Source: Gemmatimonadota bacterium
GTDB taxonomy: Bacteria > Gemmatimonadota > Gemmatimonadetes > Longimicrobiales > Gaopeijiaceae
Direction of reading: 5' to 3'
NCBI GenBank assembly: GCA_009692205.1
Contig: SHZR01000008.1
Location: 1-64,000 of the forward strand
DNA length: 64,000 bases
In this document: in pieces, positions 26,959 to 35,330 of the stretch
Numbering within the stretch: position 1 is the stretch's first letter
Layout of the letters: each line of letters starts with the position of its first letter
Program-made: the position numbers and the translations under genes
Notes under the pieces: model-generated
What the model was told of the DNA's origin: nothing
Database searches by the model: none
What the model saw: the letters and a program-made list of their open reading frames with translations, nothing else

Positions 26959-27918
26959 ATGCTGTCTCGACGCGATTGGATTCGCATCAGCGCGGGCGCG
27001 GGCGCGGCGCTCGGCCTCGATCCGCGATTCCTGGCCGCGCTCCAGGCGCAGCCGCTCATCACACGAGCCATCCCATCGACCGGAGAGCAGCTCCCGGTGA
27101 TCGGGCTCGGAGGCGCGAATACGTTCTCCGAGACCGCGAGCCGCGAGGACTTCGAGGCCATCGGGGGAGTGCTGCGCTCTCTCGTGGATGGTGGCGCCAC
27201 CGTGTTCGACACGGCGGCCGGGTACGGCGCGTCCGAGGAGGTGGCGGGCCGCGTCGCACAGGAGGCGGGCATCGCCGATCGGATCTTCTGGGCTACGAAG
27301 ATGAACGTGGCCGGAGGCCGGGGCGGCGGGGGCGGCCCCGCCGATGTGGCCGCCGCGCGCGCGCAGGTCGAGCGCTCGTTCCAACGCCTCCGCATCCCGG
27401 TGATCGACGTGATGCAGGTGCACAACATGGGCGATCCGCCCACCCAGCTCGGCGTCGTGCGGGAGTTCAAGGCCGCCGGCCGCGTCCGCTACATCGGCAT
27501 CACCACCACGAGCGAGAACCAGTACACGCAGCTCGCGGACGTCATGCGGAACGAGCCGATCGACTTCATCGGGATCGACTACGCGGTCGACAACCGGGTC
27601 GCCGAGGACGTGATCTTCCCCCTCGCCCTCGAGCGCAGGATCGGCGTTCTGGTCTATCTGCCGTTCGGGCGGAGTCGCATGTGGGCCCGGATCGGCGACC
27701 GGCCTCTGCCGGAGTGGGCGGCCGAGTTCGACGCGACCACCTGGGCGCAGTTCATGCTCAAGTTCGTGATCGCGCACCCGGCCGTGACCGTGGCGACGCC
27801 GGGCACCAGCGACCCCGAGCACATGGTCGACAACCTGTTGGGGGGCCGGGGACGGCTCCCGACCCCGGAGCACGTCGAGCGCATGGTCCGCCTCGTCGAG
27901 AGCCTCCCGAGCGCCTGA
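26959..27918 (+). CDS. Tat-exported aldo/keto reductase
   Basis: 319 residues. N-terminus MLSRRDWIRISAGAGAALGL is a twin-arginine type signal. The AKR catalytic tetrad is visible: Asp and Tyr in VFDTAAGYGASEE, Lys in FWATKMNVAG, and His in DVMQVHNMGDPP. The C-terminal GTSDPEHMVDNLLGG is typical of the family. It would reduce a carbonyl or sugar with NAD(P)H, or act as a sugar dehydrogenase-like enzyme, outside the cytoplasm. AAGGAGG precedes the ATG at 26959. Probably co-transcribed with the lectin-like gene. Confidence 0.85.
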   Translation: MLSRRDWIRISAGAGAALGLDPRFLAALQAQPLITRAIPSTGEQLPVIGLGGANTFSETASREDFEAIGGVLRSLVDGGATVFDTAAGYGASEEVAGRVAQEAGIADRIFWATKMNVAGGRGGGGGPADVAAARAQVERSFQRLRIPVIDVMQVHNMGDPPTQLGVVREFKAAGRVRYIGITTTSENQYTQLADVMRNEPIDFIGIDYAVDNRVAEDVIFPLALERRIGVLVYLPFGRSRMWARIGDRPLPEWAAEFDATTWAQFMLKFVIAHPAVTVATPGTSDPEHMVDNLLGGRGRLPTPEHVERMVRLVESLPSA

Positions 27919-27989
27919 CCCCAGCACGGCCCAGACCGCGAGGTTTTGCTTGCGTTTTTCGCGGAAGGTGGGACATCTTTGATCACTGT

Positions 27990-28019
27990 AAACAGATGTT
28001 CCTTAAACAGATATTCCTT
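27990..28019 (+). repeat. Tandem 15-bp repeat upstream of an outer-membrane protein gene
   Basis: AAACAGATGTTCCTT is followed directly by AAACAGATATTCCTT (14 of 15 identical). The block is AT-rich against a GC-rich background and ends 13 bases before the presumed start of the next gene. It could be a regulator binding site or a replication-slippage product. Confidence 0.55.
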
Positions 28020-28032
28020 TGGGGGGACTCAC

Positions 28033-28569
28033 ATTTCGGAGAAGACTATCACGCGTCGTCTGCTTCTGACGGCATCGGTGGCGGTCGCTTGCGCCACGCT
28101 GGCCCAACCCGTAGCCGCCCAGTTCCAGTTTGGTGCCCAGGGCGCCGCGTTGACCGGCCTCCAGGTGGCGACGGGCGCGACCACCGTCGCGGACCTCGAT
28201 GCCACGTACGGGCCTGGGCGGCCGTGTCATGTTCTCGCCGCCCATCCCCGTCCTCTCGCTCGCCCTCGTTGGCCAGGGCGTCTACTACTTCCCCGAGAAC
28301 GGCGACTACATGTCGTACGGGATCGGTGCCAGGTTCGGGCTCGCCCTGCCCGTGATCACACCCCGTACGTGATCGGCGGCTGGCAGTGGCGGAAGAACGA
28401 CGTCAGCACCGGGAACGGCATCACGGCGGGCGCGGGCCTACAGCTGGGCGTCGGGCTCCCGATCTTCCTCGAGGCCACGTTCGAGATCGGCGAGGACATC
28501 CCGGCCGGTCTGCCCGACTACGACAACACCGCGCTCGTCATCCAGGCCGGCGTCCTCTTCGGAGGCTGA
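28033..28569 (+). pseudogene. Small outer-membrane beta-barrel protein with two compensating indels
   Basis: The frame at 28033 encodes a signal peptide (TRRLLLTASVAVACATLAQPVAAQ) and a start of mature protein up to 28209. From 28211 to about 28356 the barrel-like sequence continues in the next frame: GGRVMFSPPIPVLSLALVGQ, then GVYYFPENGDYMSYGIGARF. From about 28362 it returns to the first frame with YVIGGWQWRKND and ends FLEATFEIGEDIPAG ... LVIQAGVLFGG. The alternating aromatic and Gly pattern fits a small OmpA/opacity-like barrel of about 178 residues. There is no ATG; an ATT at 28033 follows a GGGGGG run. Either decay or sequence error. Confidence 0.7.
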
Positions 28570-28594
28570 TCGGTAGAAGCATCGGTACCTCCTG

Positions 28595-28630
28595 GCGGGG
28601 GGCCGTCCCAGACGGCCCCCCGCTCTTTTT
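28595..28630 (+). terminator. Strong intrinsic terminator
   Basis: A perfect 13-bp stem, GCGGGGGGCCGTC / GACGGCCCCCCGC with a 3-base loop, is followed by TCTTTTT. It ends the outer-membrane protein transcript. Confidence 0.9.
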
Positions 28631-28707
28631 GTCTCCTGCCTCCTGCAACAAACCCCCTCCAAGGGGTGTCTTTCGCGGTCGTCACCTCCCGTCCCACTGG
28701 AGTCTGC

Positions 28708-31077
28708 GTGTCCCTTCGCCCGTCGTTTTCCTCCTGGTTTTCCGCGCCCCTCGCGCTCCTTTGCCTCTTCGGCGTACCACATCTCTCCGTCGCGCAGGTC
28801 CCGGATATCGATGGACCCTCCGCGCCCGTGGGTGACGCCGTCATCAACCACGACGCCGAGGGGCGCGCCACCATGAGGGCCGTTCGAGTGACCGAGCCCC
28901 TGCGGATCGACGGGGTGATCGACGAGGCGTTCTACACGAGCGCCCGCGCCATCACCGAGTTCATCCAGAGCGTCCCCGAGTCGAACGGAGAGCCCACGCA
29001 GCGCACCGAGGCGTGGATCGGGTTCGACGACGAGTTCGTGTACGTGTCCGCCAAGATCTGGGACACCGAAGGCCCGGACGGGTGGATCGCGAACGAGATG
29101 CGGCGCGACTCACAGCAGCTTCGCACGAACGACAACTTCGGCGTCTGGTTCGACACGTTCTACGACCGCCGCAACTCAGTGGGGTTCTACGGTAACGCGA
29201 TCGGCGGCATGTCCGATCTCCAGGTCACCAACGAGGGAAACCCGAACTTCGACTGGAATCCGATCCGTGACACGCGCACCGCGCTGTTCGACGGCGGGTG
29301 GTCGATGGAGCTGGCGATTCCCTTCAAGTCGCTGCGGTACCGGCCCGGACGCGAGCAGGTCTGGGGCATCCAGATGCGCCGCTCCATCCTGCGCAGGAAC
29401 GAGTGGGAGCACATCACGGCGCTCCCGCTGTCGGTCGCCGGACAGGGCTCGCAGGGGATCTTCCGGGTCTCCATGTACGGGACTCTCGTGGGAATCGAGG
29501 CACCGCCCATGAGCCGCAACCTCGAGGTGAAGCCGTATGCCATCGCGGGCGCCCGCACCGACCGCCTGGCGAACCCGGCCTTCAGCAATGACGGCTACGC
29601 GGACGCGGGGCTCGACGTGAAGTACGGCATCACGGAGAACCTCACGGCGGATCTGACCTTCAATACCGACTTCGCGCAGGTCGAGGTCGATGAGCAGCAG
29701 GTGAACCTGACCCGCTTCAATCTCTCCTTCCCGGAGAAACGTGAGTTCTTCCTCGAGGGCCGCGGCATCTTCAACTTCGGCGCCAGCGGCAACTTCGGCG
29801 GAGGCGGCGGAGGCGGCGGATTCGGTGGCGGTGGGGGTGGGGGCGGCTTCGGCGGTGGAGCGACGCCACAGCTCTTCTACAGCCGACAGATCGGGCTCGA
29901 CAACGGTGTCGTGGTGCCCATCCTCGGCGGAGGCCGGATCACTGGAAAAGTGGGCTCCTTCGACGTGGGGCTGCTGAACATCCAGACCCAGGGACCGGAC
30001 GGGTTCTTCGACATCGACGGCCCCCGGGCCACGAGGTTCTCCATCGTCCGGCTCCGCCGCGATATCTTCGCGCGAAGCAGCGTGGGCGTGCTCTTCGAGG
30101 ACCGCTCGCAGTCGCTCTTGGGCACCGGGTCGAACCAGGCGTGGGGCGTGGACGGCGTGTTCGGGCTCTCGCAGGAGCTCAATCTCTCGGGCTACTACGC
30201 TCAGACCCGCACGGACGCCATGAACGGCCTCGACCTAAGCTACCGGGGCCAGATCGGCTATAGCGGCGACCTGTTCGGCGCGAGCGTGGACCACATGCTC
30301 GTCGGCAACGACTTCAATCCGGAGATCGGCTTCGTACGCCGCAAGGATTTCAGGCAGACCACGGCCAACGCGAGCTTCCGGCCCCGCCCCGACATCTCCT
30401 GGATCCGCCAGCTCACGTTGCAGGCGGACGGCGACTACCTGGAGAACGCGCAGACCGGCTATGTGGAGAGCAAGGGCTGGGGGGGCCGGTTCGGCGTCGA
30501 GTTCGAAAACAGCGACCAGTTCAGCCTCAACTACAGCTACGGCTACGAGGGATTCCTGCAGGCCGAGCGCATCTCCGGCGCTCTCATCCCCGCGGGACGT
30601 TACGAGAACCCCGAGTGGCAGGTGAGCTACAACATGGGGTCGCAGCGCCCCTACCAAGGAAGCTTCTCCCTCAGGCGGGGTGACTACTACGGCGGGACGA
30701 TCACAGGGGTGGGGCTGAACCGCGGCCGCATCGAGGTCACGCCACAGATGTCGGTGGAGCCCAGCGTCTCGTTCAACTTCATCGACCTACCGCAGGGGCA
30801 CTTCAATCAGCAAGTCGCGGTCACGCGGGTGACGTACACCATGACGCCGCGCGCTTACGTGAGCGGGCTCGTCCAGTACAGCTTCACCGGAAGCGACGTC
30901 GGCACCTCGGGCAACGACGCCTTCAGCGCCAACTTCCGGTTTCGGTGGGAATGGGCGCCCGGCAGCGAGCTGTTCCTCGTCTACACGGAGGATCGTAATC
31001 CTGACGTGACGGCCCGGTGGTCCACGCTCAGGAACCGCGGGCTCGTCATCAAGGTGAACCGCCTGCTGAGGATCTGA
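28708..31077 (+). CDS. DUF5916 / CBM9-like outer-membrane protein
   Basis: About 789 residues. Signal peptide; N-terminal CBM9-like domain (about 45-220) with PLRIDGVIDEAFYTSA, TEAWIGFDDEFVYVSAKIWD and WSMELAIPFKSLRYRPG; then a large C-terminal barrel with NLTADLTFNTDFAQVEVDEQ and SFPEKREFFLEGRGIFNFG, the DUF5916 hallmark. A Gly-rich loop of about 25 residues sits near residue 375. It ends in alternating barrel strands. Likely an outer-membrane protein of unknown role. GTG at 28708 with GGAG upstream is preferred over GTG at 28666. Confidence 0.85.
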   Translation: MSLRPSFSSWFSAPLALLCLFGVPHLSVAQVPDIDGPSAPVGDAVINHDAEGRATMRAVRVTEPLRIDGVIDEAFYTSARAITEFIQSVPESNGEPTQRTEAWIGFDDEFVYVSAKIWDTEGPDGWIANEMRRDSQQLRTNDNFGVWFDTFYDRRNSVGFYGNAIGGMSDLQVTNEGNPNFDWNPIRDTRTALFDGGWSMELAIPFKSLRYRPGREQVWGIQMRRSILRRNEWEHITALPLSVAGQGSQGIFRVSMYGTLVGIEAPPMSRNLEVKPYAIAGARTDRLANPAFSNDGYADAGLDVKYGITENLTADLTFNTDFAQVEVDEQQVNLTRFNLSFPEKREFFLEGRGIFNFGASGNFGGGGGGGGFGGGGGGGGFGGGATPQLFYSRQIGLDNGVVVPILGGGRITGKVGSFDVGLLNIQTQGPDGFFDIDGPRATRFSIVRLRRDIFARSSVGVLFEDRSQSLLGTGSNQAWGVDGVFGLSQELNLSGYYAQTRTDAMNGLDLSYRGQIGYSGDLFGASVDHMLVGNDFNPEIGFVRRKDFRQTTANASFRPRPDISWIRQLTLQADGDYLENAQTGYVESKGWGGRFGVEFENSDQFSLNYSYGYEGFLQAERISGALIPAGRYENPEWQVSYNMGSQRPYQGSFSLRRGDYYGGTITGVGLNRGRIEVTPQMSVEPSVSFNFIDLPQGHFNQQVAVTRVTYTMTPRAYVSGLVQYSFTGSDVGTSGNDAFSANFRFRWEWAPGSELFLVYTEDRNPDVTARWSTLRNRGLVIKVNRLLRI

Positions 31078-31118
31078 CCGCCCGGCGCTCCTGAGGAGCC
31101 GGGAAAGGCAAGGAACGG

Positions 31119-31152
31119 GGGGCCGCGCGTCGCTTCGGCGGCGTCCGGCCCC
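31119..31152 (+). terminator. Intrinsic-type hairpin with TTCG loop
   Basis: A 15-bp stem with one mismatch and two wobble pairs closes a TTCG tetraloop, followed by TCTTGCGTT. It follows the DUF5916 gene. Confidence 0.6.
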
Positions 31153-31257
31153 TCTTGCGTTCGCTTGAATCCATTTCGTTGCCGGGGCCAGACATTGCAT
31201 CCTACCTTGCGGCCCCGATCCACCCGCGCAGGGCCCCAACTTCATCGGAGCACCCCC

Positions 31258-32500
31258 GTGGCACAGTCCCCCCAACGCCCGGAAGGTCCCCCAGGGACCG
31301 GCCCCTCGACCGAGCAACTCGCGGAGGACATCTCCCGCATGGGTCCGGGCGAGGCCGCTCGAGGCCCTGGAGGGGCTGGACGACATCCTCGCTCTGAAGG
31401 TCCTCGAGCGCCTGAACCCGGGCGTCGTCGGCGACATCATCCCGCACCTCGCGGAAGAGCGCCGCGCCCGGCTGTTCGCCGCCGGGCCCTCGGCGCTCAC
31501 CCACCAGTGGTCGGTCAACCAGGCGTTCGCGGAGGACAGCATCGGACGGCTCATGGAGCCCCCGACGGCGGTGTTCCACCCGAGCGAGACAGTAGGGGAG
31601 GTGACCGACAAAGTCCGCGACTTGGTCAAGAAGATCTTCGTCACGTACTGCTTCATCACCAACGACGCCGGGAAGCTCGTCGGCATCGTCACGATGCGGG
31701 ACCTGCTGGTCTCGGACCCGTCGTCCCGACTTCAGGACGTGATGCTCACGGACCCGTTCGTGCTCTCACCGACAACCAGCCTCACCGATGCGATGAAGGC
31801 GGTGGTGTATCGGCACTACCCCGTGTATCCGGTGTGCGACGACGCCGGCATCCTCATCGGATTGGTGCGCGGCCAGGCGATGTTCCAGGAGCAGACGTTC
31901 GAGATCAGCGCCCAGCCCGGCCGCATGGTCGGTGTCGGCAAGGAAGAGCGCCTCGTCACGCCCTGGCAGCGAAGCCTCCTGTTCCGTCACCCCTGGCTGC
32001 AGCTCAACCTCCTCACGGCGTTCGTCGCAGCCGGCGTGGTCGGGCTCTTCCAGAATACGCTCGACCAGATGGTGATCCTCGCCCTCTTTCTGCCGGTGCT
32101 CGCGGGCCAGTCAGGAAACACGGGTTGGCAGGCACTCGCGGTGACCCTGCGGGGCATGACGCTGGGCGAGCTCGAGGGAGGCATGGAGAAGACGCTGGTG
32201 GTCAAGGAGGCCCTGCTCGGGCTCTTCAACGGCGCGCTGGTTGGCCTCACCGCGGGCGTGGGGATGTACATCGTCGCCAGCATGCAGTCGAATCCCCAAG
32301 CGCTGGTGCTCGCCCTGATCGTGACGTTGGCCATGATCGGCAGCTGTATCGTGAGCGGCATCTCGGGCGCACTCATCCCGCTCGGCCTCCGTCGCATCGG
32401 AGCGGATCCCGCGACCGCGTCGAGCATCTTCCTCACCACCGCCACCGACGTGGCCAGCATGGGCCTCTTCCTGGGACTCGCGACGCTCCTGCTCCTCTAG
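31258..32500 (+). pseudogene. mgtE: MgtE-type Mg2+ transporter with a frameshift near its N-terminus
   Basis: A GTG at 31258 opens PSTEQLAEDISRMGPGEA, and at about 31357 the coding continues one base later as LEALEGLDDILALKVLERLN. This is the MgtE N-domain. Two CBS domains follow (from MEPPTAVFHPSETVGE to about 31900), then five membrane helices with the pore signature GQSGNTGWQALAV and the Mg-binding Asp in TTATDVASMGLF. The repaired protein would be about 413 residues, near the usual 450. An internal ATG at 31553 would make only CBS plus channel domains. A single-base difference restores the frame, so sequence error is possible. Confidence 0.85.
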
Positions 32501-32592
32501 TCCACGACCGCGCGGCACACCCCTGCAACTTTTCCTGGCCGCTTCTCGTCAGAGTTACCGAGAGAAGTCGTCATCGGGGAGGAGGCAGGGGG

Positions 32593-33078
32593 ATGAAGAG
32601 GGTGAAGATGGTGGGGGTGGTGGTCGTCGCGGTCTTGCTGGCACTGGCGTTCGCGAAGCCTTCGGATGCGCACAGCCAAGTGGCGCCCACGTCGGATATG
32701 GCTGCCGACCTCGAGGCCGCCGCGAGCCTACTTCATGGCCAGCCCGAACGTTGGGCGGATGCGGCTCGGCTCTACGTGGTGGCGGCGGGCCTGAGGCAGC
32801 GGGAGGATCCCGAGGCACGTTGGGACCTGTTCACGGCGGCGAGCCTCTACTATCAGACGGGCGAAGTTGTAGAGGCGATCGCGGCTCTAGAGTGCGCGGG
32901 CGCCCGCGCTCTGGCGGGCGGGGATGTCTCGGAGGCACAGCGCATGTTCGCTCGCGCCGCCTGGGTCGCCCGTGACGCAGGGCTCACCACGCATGAGCGC
33001 AGGCTGACGGACCGAGCCAGCGACATGGCGGACGCGTTGCCGGCCGGCACGCGGGGCGAGCGCGCGACGCGCTCCTGA
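32593..33078 (+). CDS. Secreted TPR-like hypothetical protein
   Basis: 161 residues. Signal peptide MKRVKMVGVVVVAVLLALAF ... SDAHSQ. The rest is alpha-helical and Ala-rich with two to three TPR-like helix pairs: WADAARLYVVAAGLRQREDP, ARWDLFTAASLYYQTGEVVE, DVSEAQRMFARAAWVARDAG. This suggests a small scaffold protein in the periplasm. GAGGAGGCAGGGGG precedes the ATG at 32593. It follows mgtE by 92 bases. Confidence 0.7.
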   Translation: MKRVKMVGVVVVAVLLALAFAKPSDAHSQVAPTSDMAADLEAAASLLHGQPERWADAARLYVVAAGLRQREDPEARWDLFTAASLYYQTGEVVEAIAALECAGARALAGGDVSEAQRMFARAAWVARDAGLTTHERRLTDRASDMADALPAGTRGERATRS

Positions 33079-33119
33079 GCGAACCACCCGACCGCAACCA
33101 AAGCGCGGTCGGCGTCGCG

Positions 33120-34220
33120 TCAGGCGGTGTTGATCACCCCGCGGATGGCGCCGAGCATGATCAGCCCTTCGCGCACCCGATCGGCGAGGCCGGAGGGAGA
33201 TCGGTCGGCGCTGTGACTGAATAGCCCGGTGATGGTGAGCCCGCCGCGCGCCGCGGCCGGAAGCTCCTCCCACAGTCTCAGGCTCTCGGTGAACGGGATC
33301 AGTCGGTCTCCGCGCCCGTGGATGAGTCGGGTCGGCACCCGCACACCCGCCAACGCGGCCCTGGGCTCGAGAAGGGGCTCCAGGCGCCGGCACGTCTCGG
33401 CCAGGCGCAGCGCGATGTCCCGCCGGGCAGCCGGGTCGGGGCGCGCGACCGTGGACGGTGTGGCGAAGAGATCGTACAGGGGTCGGCGGACCTGGGGCAG
33501 GCCGGCGCGGAGCTCTTCGATCATGCCGTTGTGGTACGGCTGCCAGGCCGACACGCGTTGGTCGCTCGCGGCGACCGCGAGCCGATGCAGCGCGCCCGCG
33601 ACGTCCACGGCGTCCTCGTACCCCGGAACGAGGGGCAGGTAGTTGCTCCCCACGATCCACCCGCCGTACGGGTCGGGGTTCAGGCTATAGTCGACCCCCG
33701 CCCAGTCGTGGTCGCCCGTGAGCTGGCAGACAACGGTGCGTTCGAGGCAGCAGTAGGCGCCGAAGAGAACGACTCCGGCCAGCTCGGCGGCCAAGTCCTC
33801 GTGGGTGGCGGCGATGGCTACCTGCGGAGCGCCGAAAGAGAAGCCGATCAACCCGAGCTTGCCGGATCCGACTTCGGGGCGGCGCCTCAGGACGTCGATG
33901 CCGGCGCGGATCGTGGGCACGGCCACACCGGGCGGGACCGTTAGGTCGCGCCACTCCGGAATCTCGGGCAGGAGCACAGCCGCCCCACTCGACGCGAGCG
34001 CGTTCGCGAAGCGCACCAACTGCGGGTGAAACCGGCCCATACGCGACACACCGCCGAGAGCGACCCAACCCGGCAGATCCCCTCGGTGCTTCGCCGGAAG
34101 CACGAGCGTCGCCTCGATCCGGACTCCGTCCCTCACGATCTCCGTCTCGTGAATCACCACGTCGGCGCCCGAACTCCAGCTCCGAGCGTATCGTGCGGTC
34201 CGCAGGGCGCCGCGTAGCAC
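33120..34220 (-). CDS. Alpha/beta hydrolase
   Basis: 366 residues. The nucleophile elbow is LGLIGFSFGAPQVAIAA (GxSxG), and the likely acid and His are in LIHGRGDRLIPF and GLFSHSADRS. The early segment VRIEATLVLPAKHRGDLPGW resembles acyl-peptide hydrolase and dienelactone hydrolase-like enzymes that act on small esters. Two adjacent Cys (GAYCCLERTVVC) are unusual for this fold. No signal peptide, so it is probably cytoplasmic. The start at 34220 is the ATG of the longest frame; later starts near residue 20 are possible. Convergent with the TPR-like gene. Confidence 0.75.
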   Translation of the reverse strand: MLRGALRTARYARSWSSGADVVIHETEIVRDGVRIEATLVLPAKHRGDLPGWVALGGVSRMGRFHPQLVRFANALASSGAAVLLPEIPEWRDLTVPPGVAVPTIRAGIDVLRRRPEVGSGKLGLIGFSFGAPQVAIAATHEDLAAELAGVVLFGAYCCLERTVVCQLTGDHDWAGVDYSLNPDPYGGWIVGSNYLPLVPGYEDAVDVAGALHRLAVAASDQRVSAWQPYHNGMIEELRAGLPQVRRPLYDLFATPSTVARPDPAARRDIALRLAETCRRLEPLLEPRAALAGVRVPTRLIHGRGDRLIPFTESLRLWEELPAAARGGLTITGLFSHSADRSPSGLADRVREGLIMLGAIRGVINTA

Positions 34221-34250
34221 GGTGCCTACCCTCGATCCCCGCTCAGCAGG

Positions 34251-34553
34251 TTAGCCAAGAATCGGCGTCACGCGCACGAGGACGTTGGAGGACGCGGCGA
34301 AGAACGGGGTGCTCGGGCGGTCGGCGAGCCGGAGCTCCATGAGCCTGCTTCCGTCGCTGATGCGGCCACACAGCCGCACCACCTCCGCGGGTCCTGCCAC
34401 GCACCACACGCGCTCACCCAAGGAGGGAATGCGCCCAGATACGGCCTCCCAACCGGGTTCCGCGACCCCGGCGATCCGCACGCTGTCGCGCGGCACACGT
34501 GATGTGTCCTTCTGAGGCACGAGGTCGACCTCTCTGTCCGGGATGCGCTTCAC
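34251..34553 (-). CDS. Small hypothetical protein, 100 residues
   Basis: GTG at 34553 has GGGAGG 7 bases upstream. The protein begins VKRIPDREVDLVPQKDTSRV and looks like a compact soluble beta-rich domain (RIPSLGERVWCVAGPAEVV, RLMELRLADRPSTPFF). No family recognised and no signal peptide. It lies downstream of the cspA terminator on the same strand and 30 bases before the hydrolase gene. Confidence 0.5.
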   Translation of the reverse strand: MKRIPDREVDLVPQKDTSRVPRDSVRIAGVAEPGWEAVSGRIPSLGERVWCVAGPAEVVRLCGRISDGSRLMELRLADRPSTPFFAASSNVLVRVTPILG

Positions 34554-34590
34554 GACAGTACCTCCCCCCGGCACATGGCCGGGGAAACAA

Positions 34591-34621
34591 GGGCCGCCCC
34601 GAGCGAAGCTCGGGGCGGCCC
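34591..34621 (-). terminator. Intrinsic terminator of cspA
   Basis: A perfect 14-bp stem, GGGCCGCCCCGAGC / GCTCGGGGCGGCCC with a 3-base loop, followed on the minus strand by TTGTTTCCCC, sits 55 bases after the cspA stop. Confidence 0.8.
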
Positions 34622-34675
34622 GACCCACATTGCGAGTGGGTGCCCCTCGCATCCCTGCGGACGCGAGAAGTCCAA

Positions 34676-34882
34676 CTAGATGGTCACGACGTTCTCAGCC
34701 GCGGGACCCTTGGTGCCCTGCACCACGTCGAACTCGACGCGTGCACCCTCGGCCAGCGTCTTGAAGCCCTCAGCGCGAATCGCGCTGTGGTGGACGAAGC
34801 AGTCTTTGCTGCCGTCCTCGGGTGTGATGAAACCGAATCCCTTCTCGTCGTTGAACCACTTTACTTTGCCCTTGGTACGCAT
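34676..34882 (-). CDS. csp: Cold-shock protein, CspA family
   Basis: 68 residues, typical size. Both RNA-binding motifs are intact: [20 protein letters not shown] (RNP1) and CFVHHSAI (RNP2), followed by [21 protein letters not shown]. It is an RNA chaperone that melts secondary structure in single-stranded RNA. AAGGAG is 9 bases upstream of the ATG. Not named cspA proper because several paralogues are usual in these genomes. Confidence 0.96.
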   Translation of the reverse strand: MRTKGKVKWFNDEKGFGFITPEDGSKDCFVHHSAIRAEGFKTLAEGARVEFDVVQGTKGPAAENVVTI

Positions 34883-35085
34883 CGAAGCGCTCCTTGGATG
34901 TGCGAGTCGGAGCTGCGATGACGCGTTACCGACTGCCTTGTTGTGCGCGGACAACTTCCGCGCCAGCGTGGCCACCTGGCCACAAAAGAAGAGCGACGAC
35001 CTCGCAAATGAGACCGTCGCCGTCATTCGAGTCTTGGAACCCCACTTTGGGCCGTGCACGAGGCTCGCGGAATTCCGCCTTGCTG
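34883..35085 (-). promoter_or_regulatory. Long gene-free region upstream of the cold-shock gene
   Basis: About 200 bases without a plausible gene precede the csp start. Cold-shock mRNAs often carry a 100-200 nt structured leader that controls translation by temperature. One imperfect dyad (GTGGCCAGGTGGCCAC, 34969-34984) lies in it. A leader role is inference from position only. Confidence 0.35.
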
Positions 35086-35280
35086 TCAACCGAGGGCTGC
35101 ATCGAAGGACACGACGGCGCCGCCCCTCACGCGCACGCGGACGCCGATTGGATTGCAGCATACCTCGCAGTCCTCCACGTACTCCTGATCGGGCACGCTC
35201 AGGTCGACGAGCATCGTGATCGGCTCGCCGCAGTGAGGGCACTCGAAGCCGTGCTCGGTCAGTTCGTCCACGGCTCGCAT
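35086..35280 (-). CDS. CPXCG-motif cysteine-rich protein
   Basis: 64 residues. The Cys pairs [12 protein letters not shown] and [15 protein letters not shown] form a zinc ribbon of the CPXCG family, whose function is unknown. Start chosen at the ATG at 35280, which gives the usual family length; a longer frame to 35352 overlaps the truncated gene on the other strand. It reads away from that gene. Confidence 0.88.
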   Translation of the reverse strand: MRAVDELTEHGFECPHCGEPITMLVDLSVPDQEYVEDCEVCCNPIGVRVRVRGGAVVSFDAALG

Positions 35281-35330
35281 GCTCCCGATGATCGATCGAA
35301 TCGCCTCTCCCACATAGTAGACCGCACCCC

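Noticed and set aside
24996-27470. Long minus-strand frame (824 residues) joining the NHL lipoprotein to upstream sequence
   Set aside because: The upstream half is antisense to the lectin-like and aldo/keto reductase genes and has no domain. A clear lipoprotein signal and ribosome site start at 26255.
31165-33078. Single plus-strand protein of 637 residues across mgtE and the next gene
   Set aside because: It reads mgtE in the wrong frame after 31357. Only its first part (MgtE N-domain) and its last part (TPR-like gene from 32593) are real.
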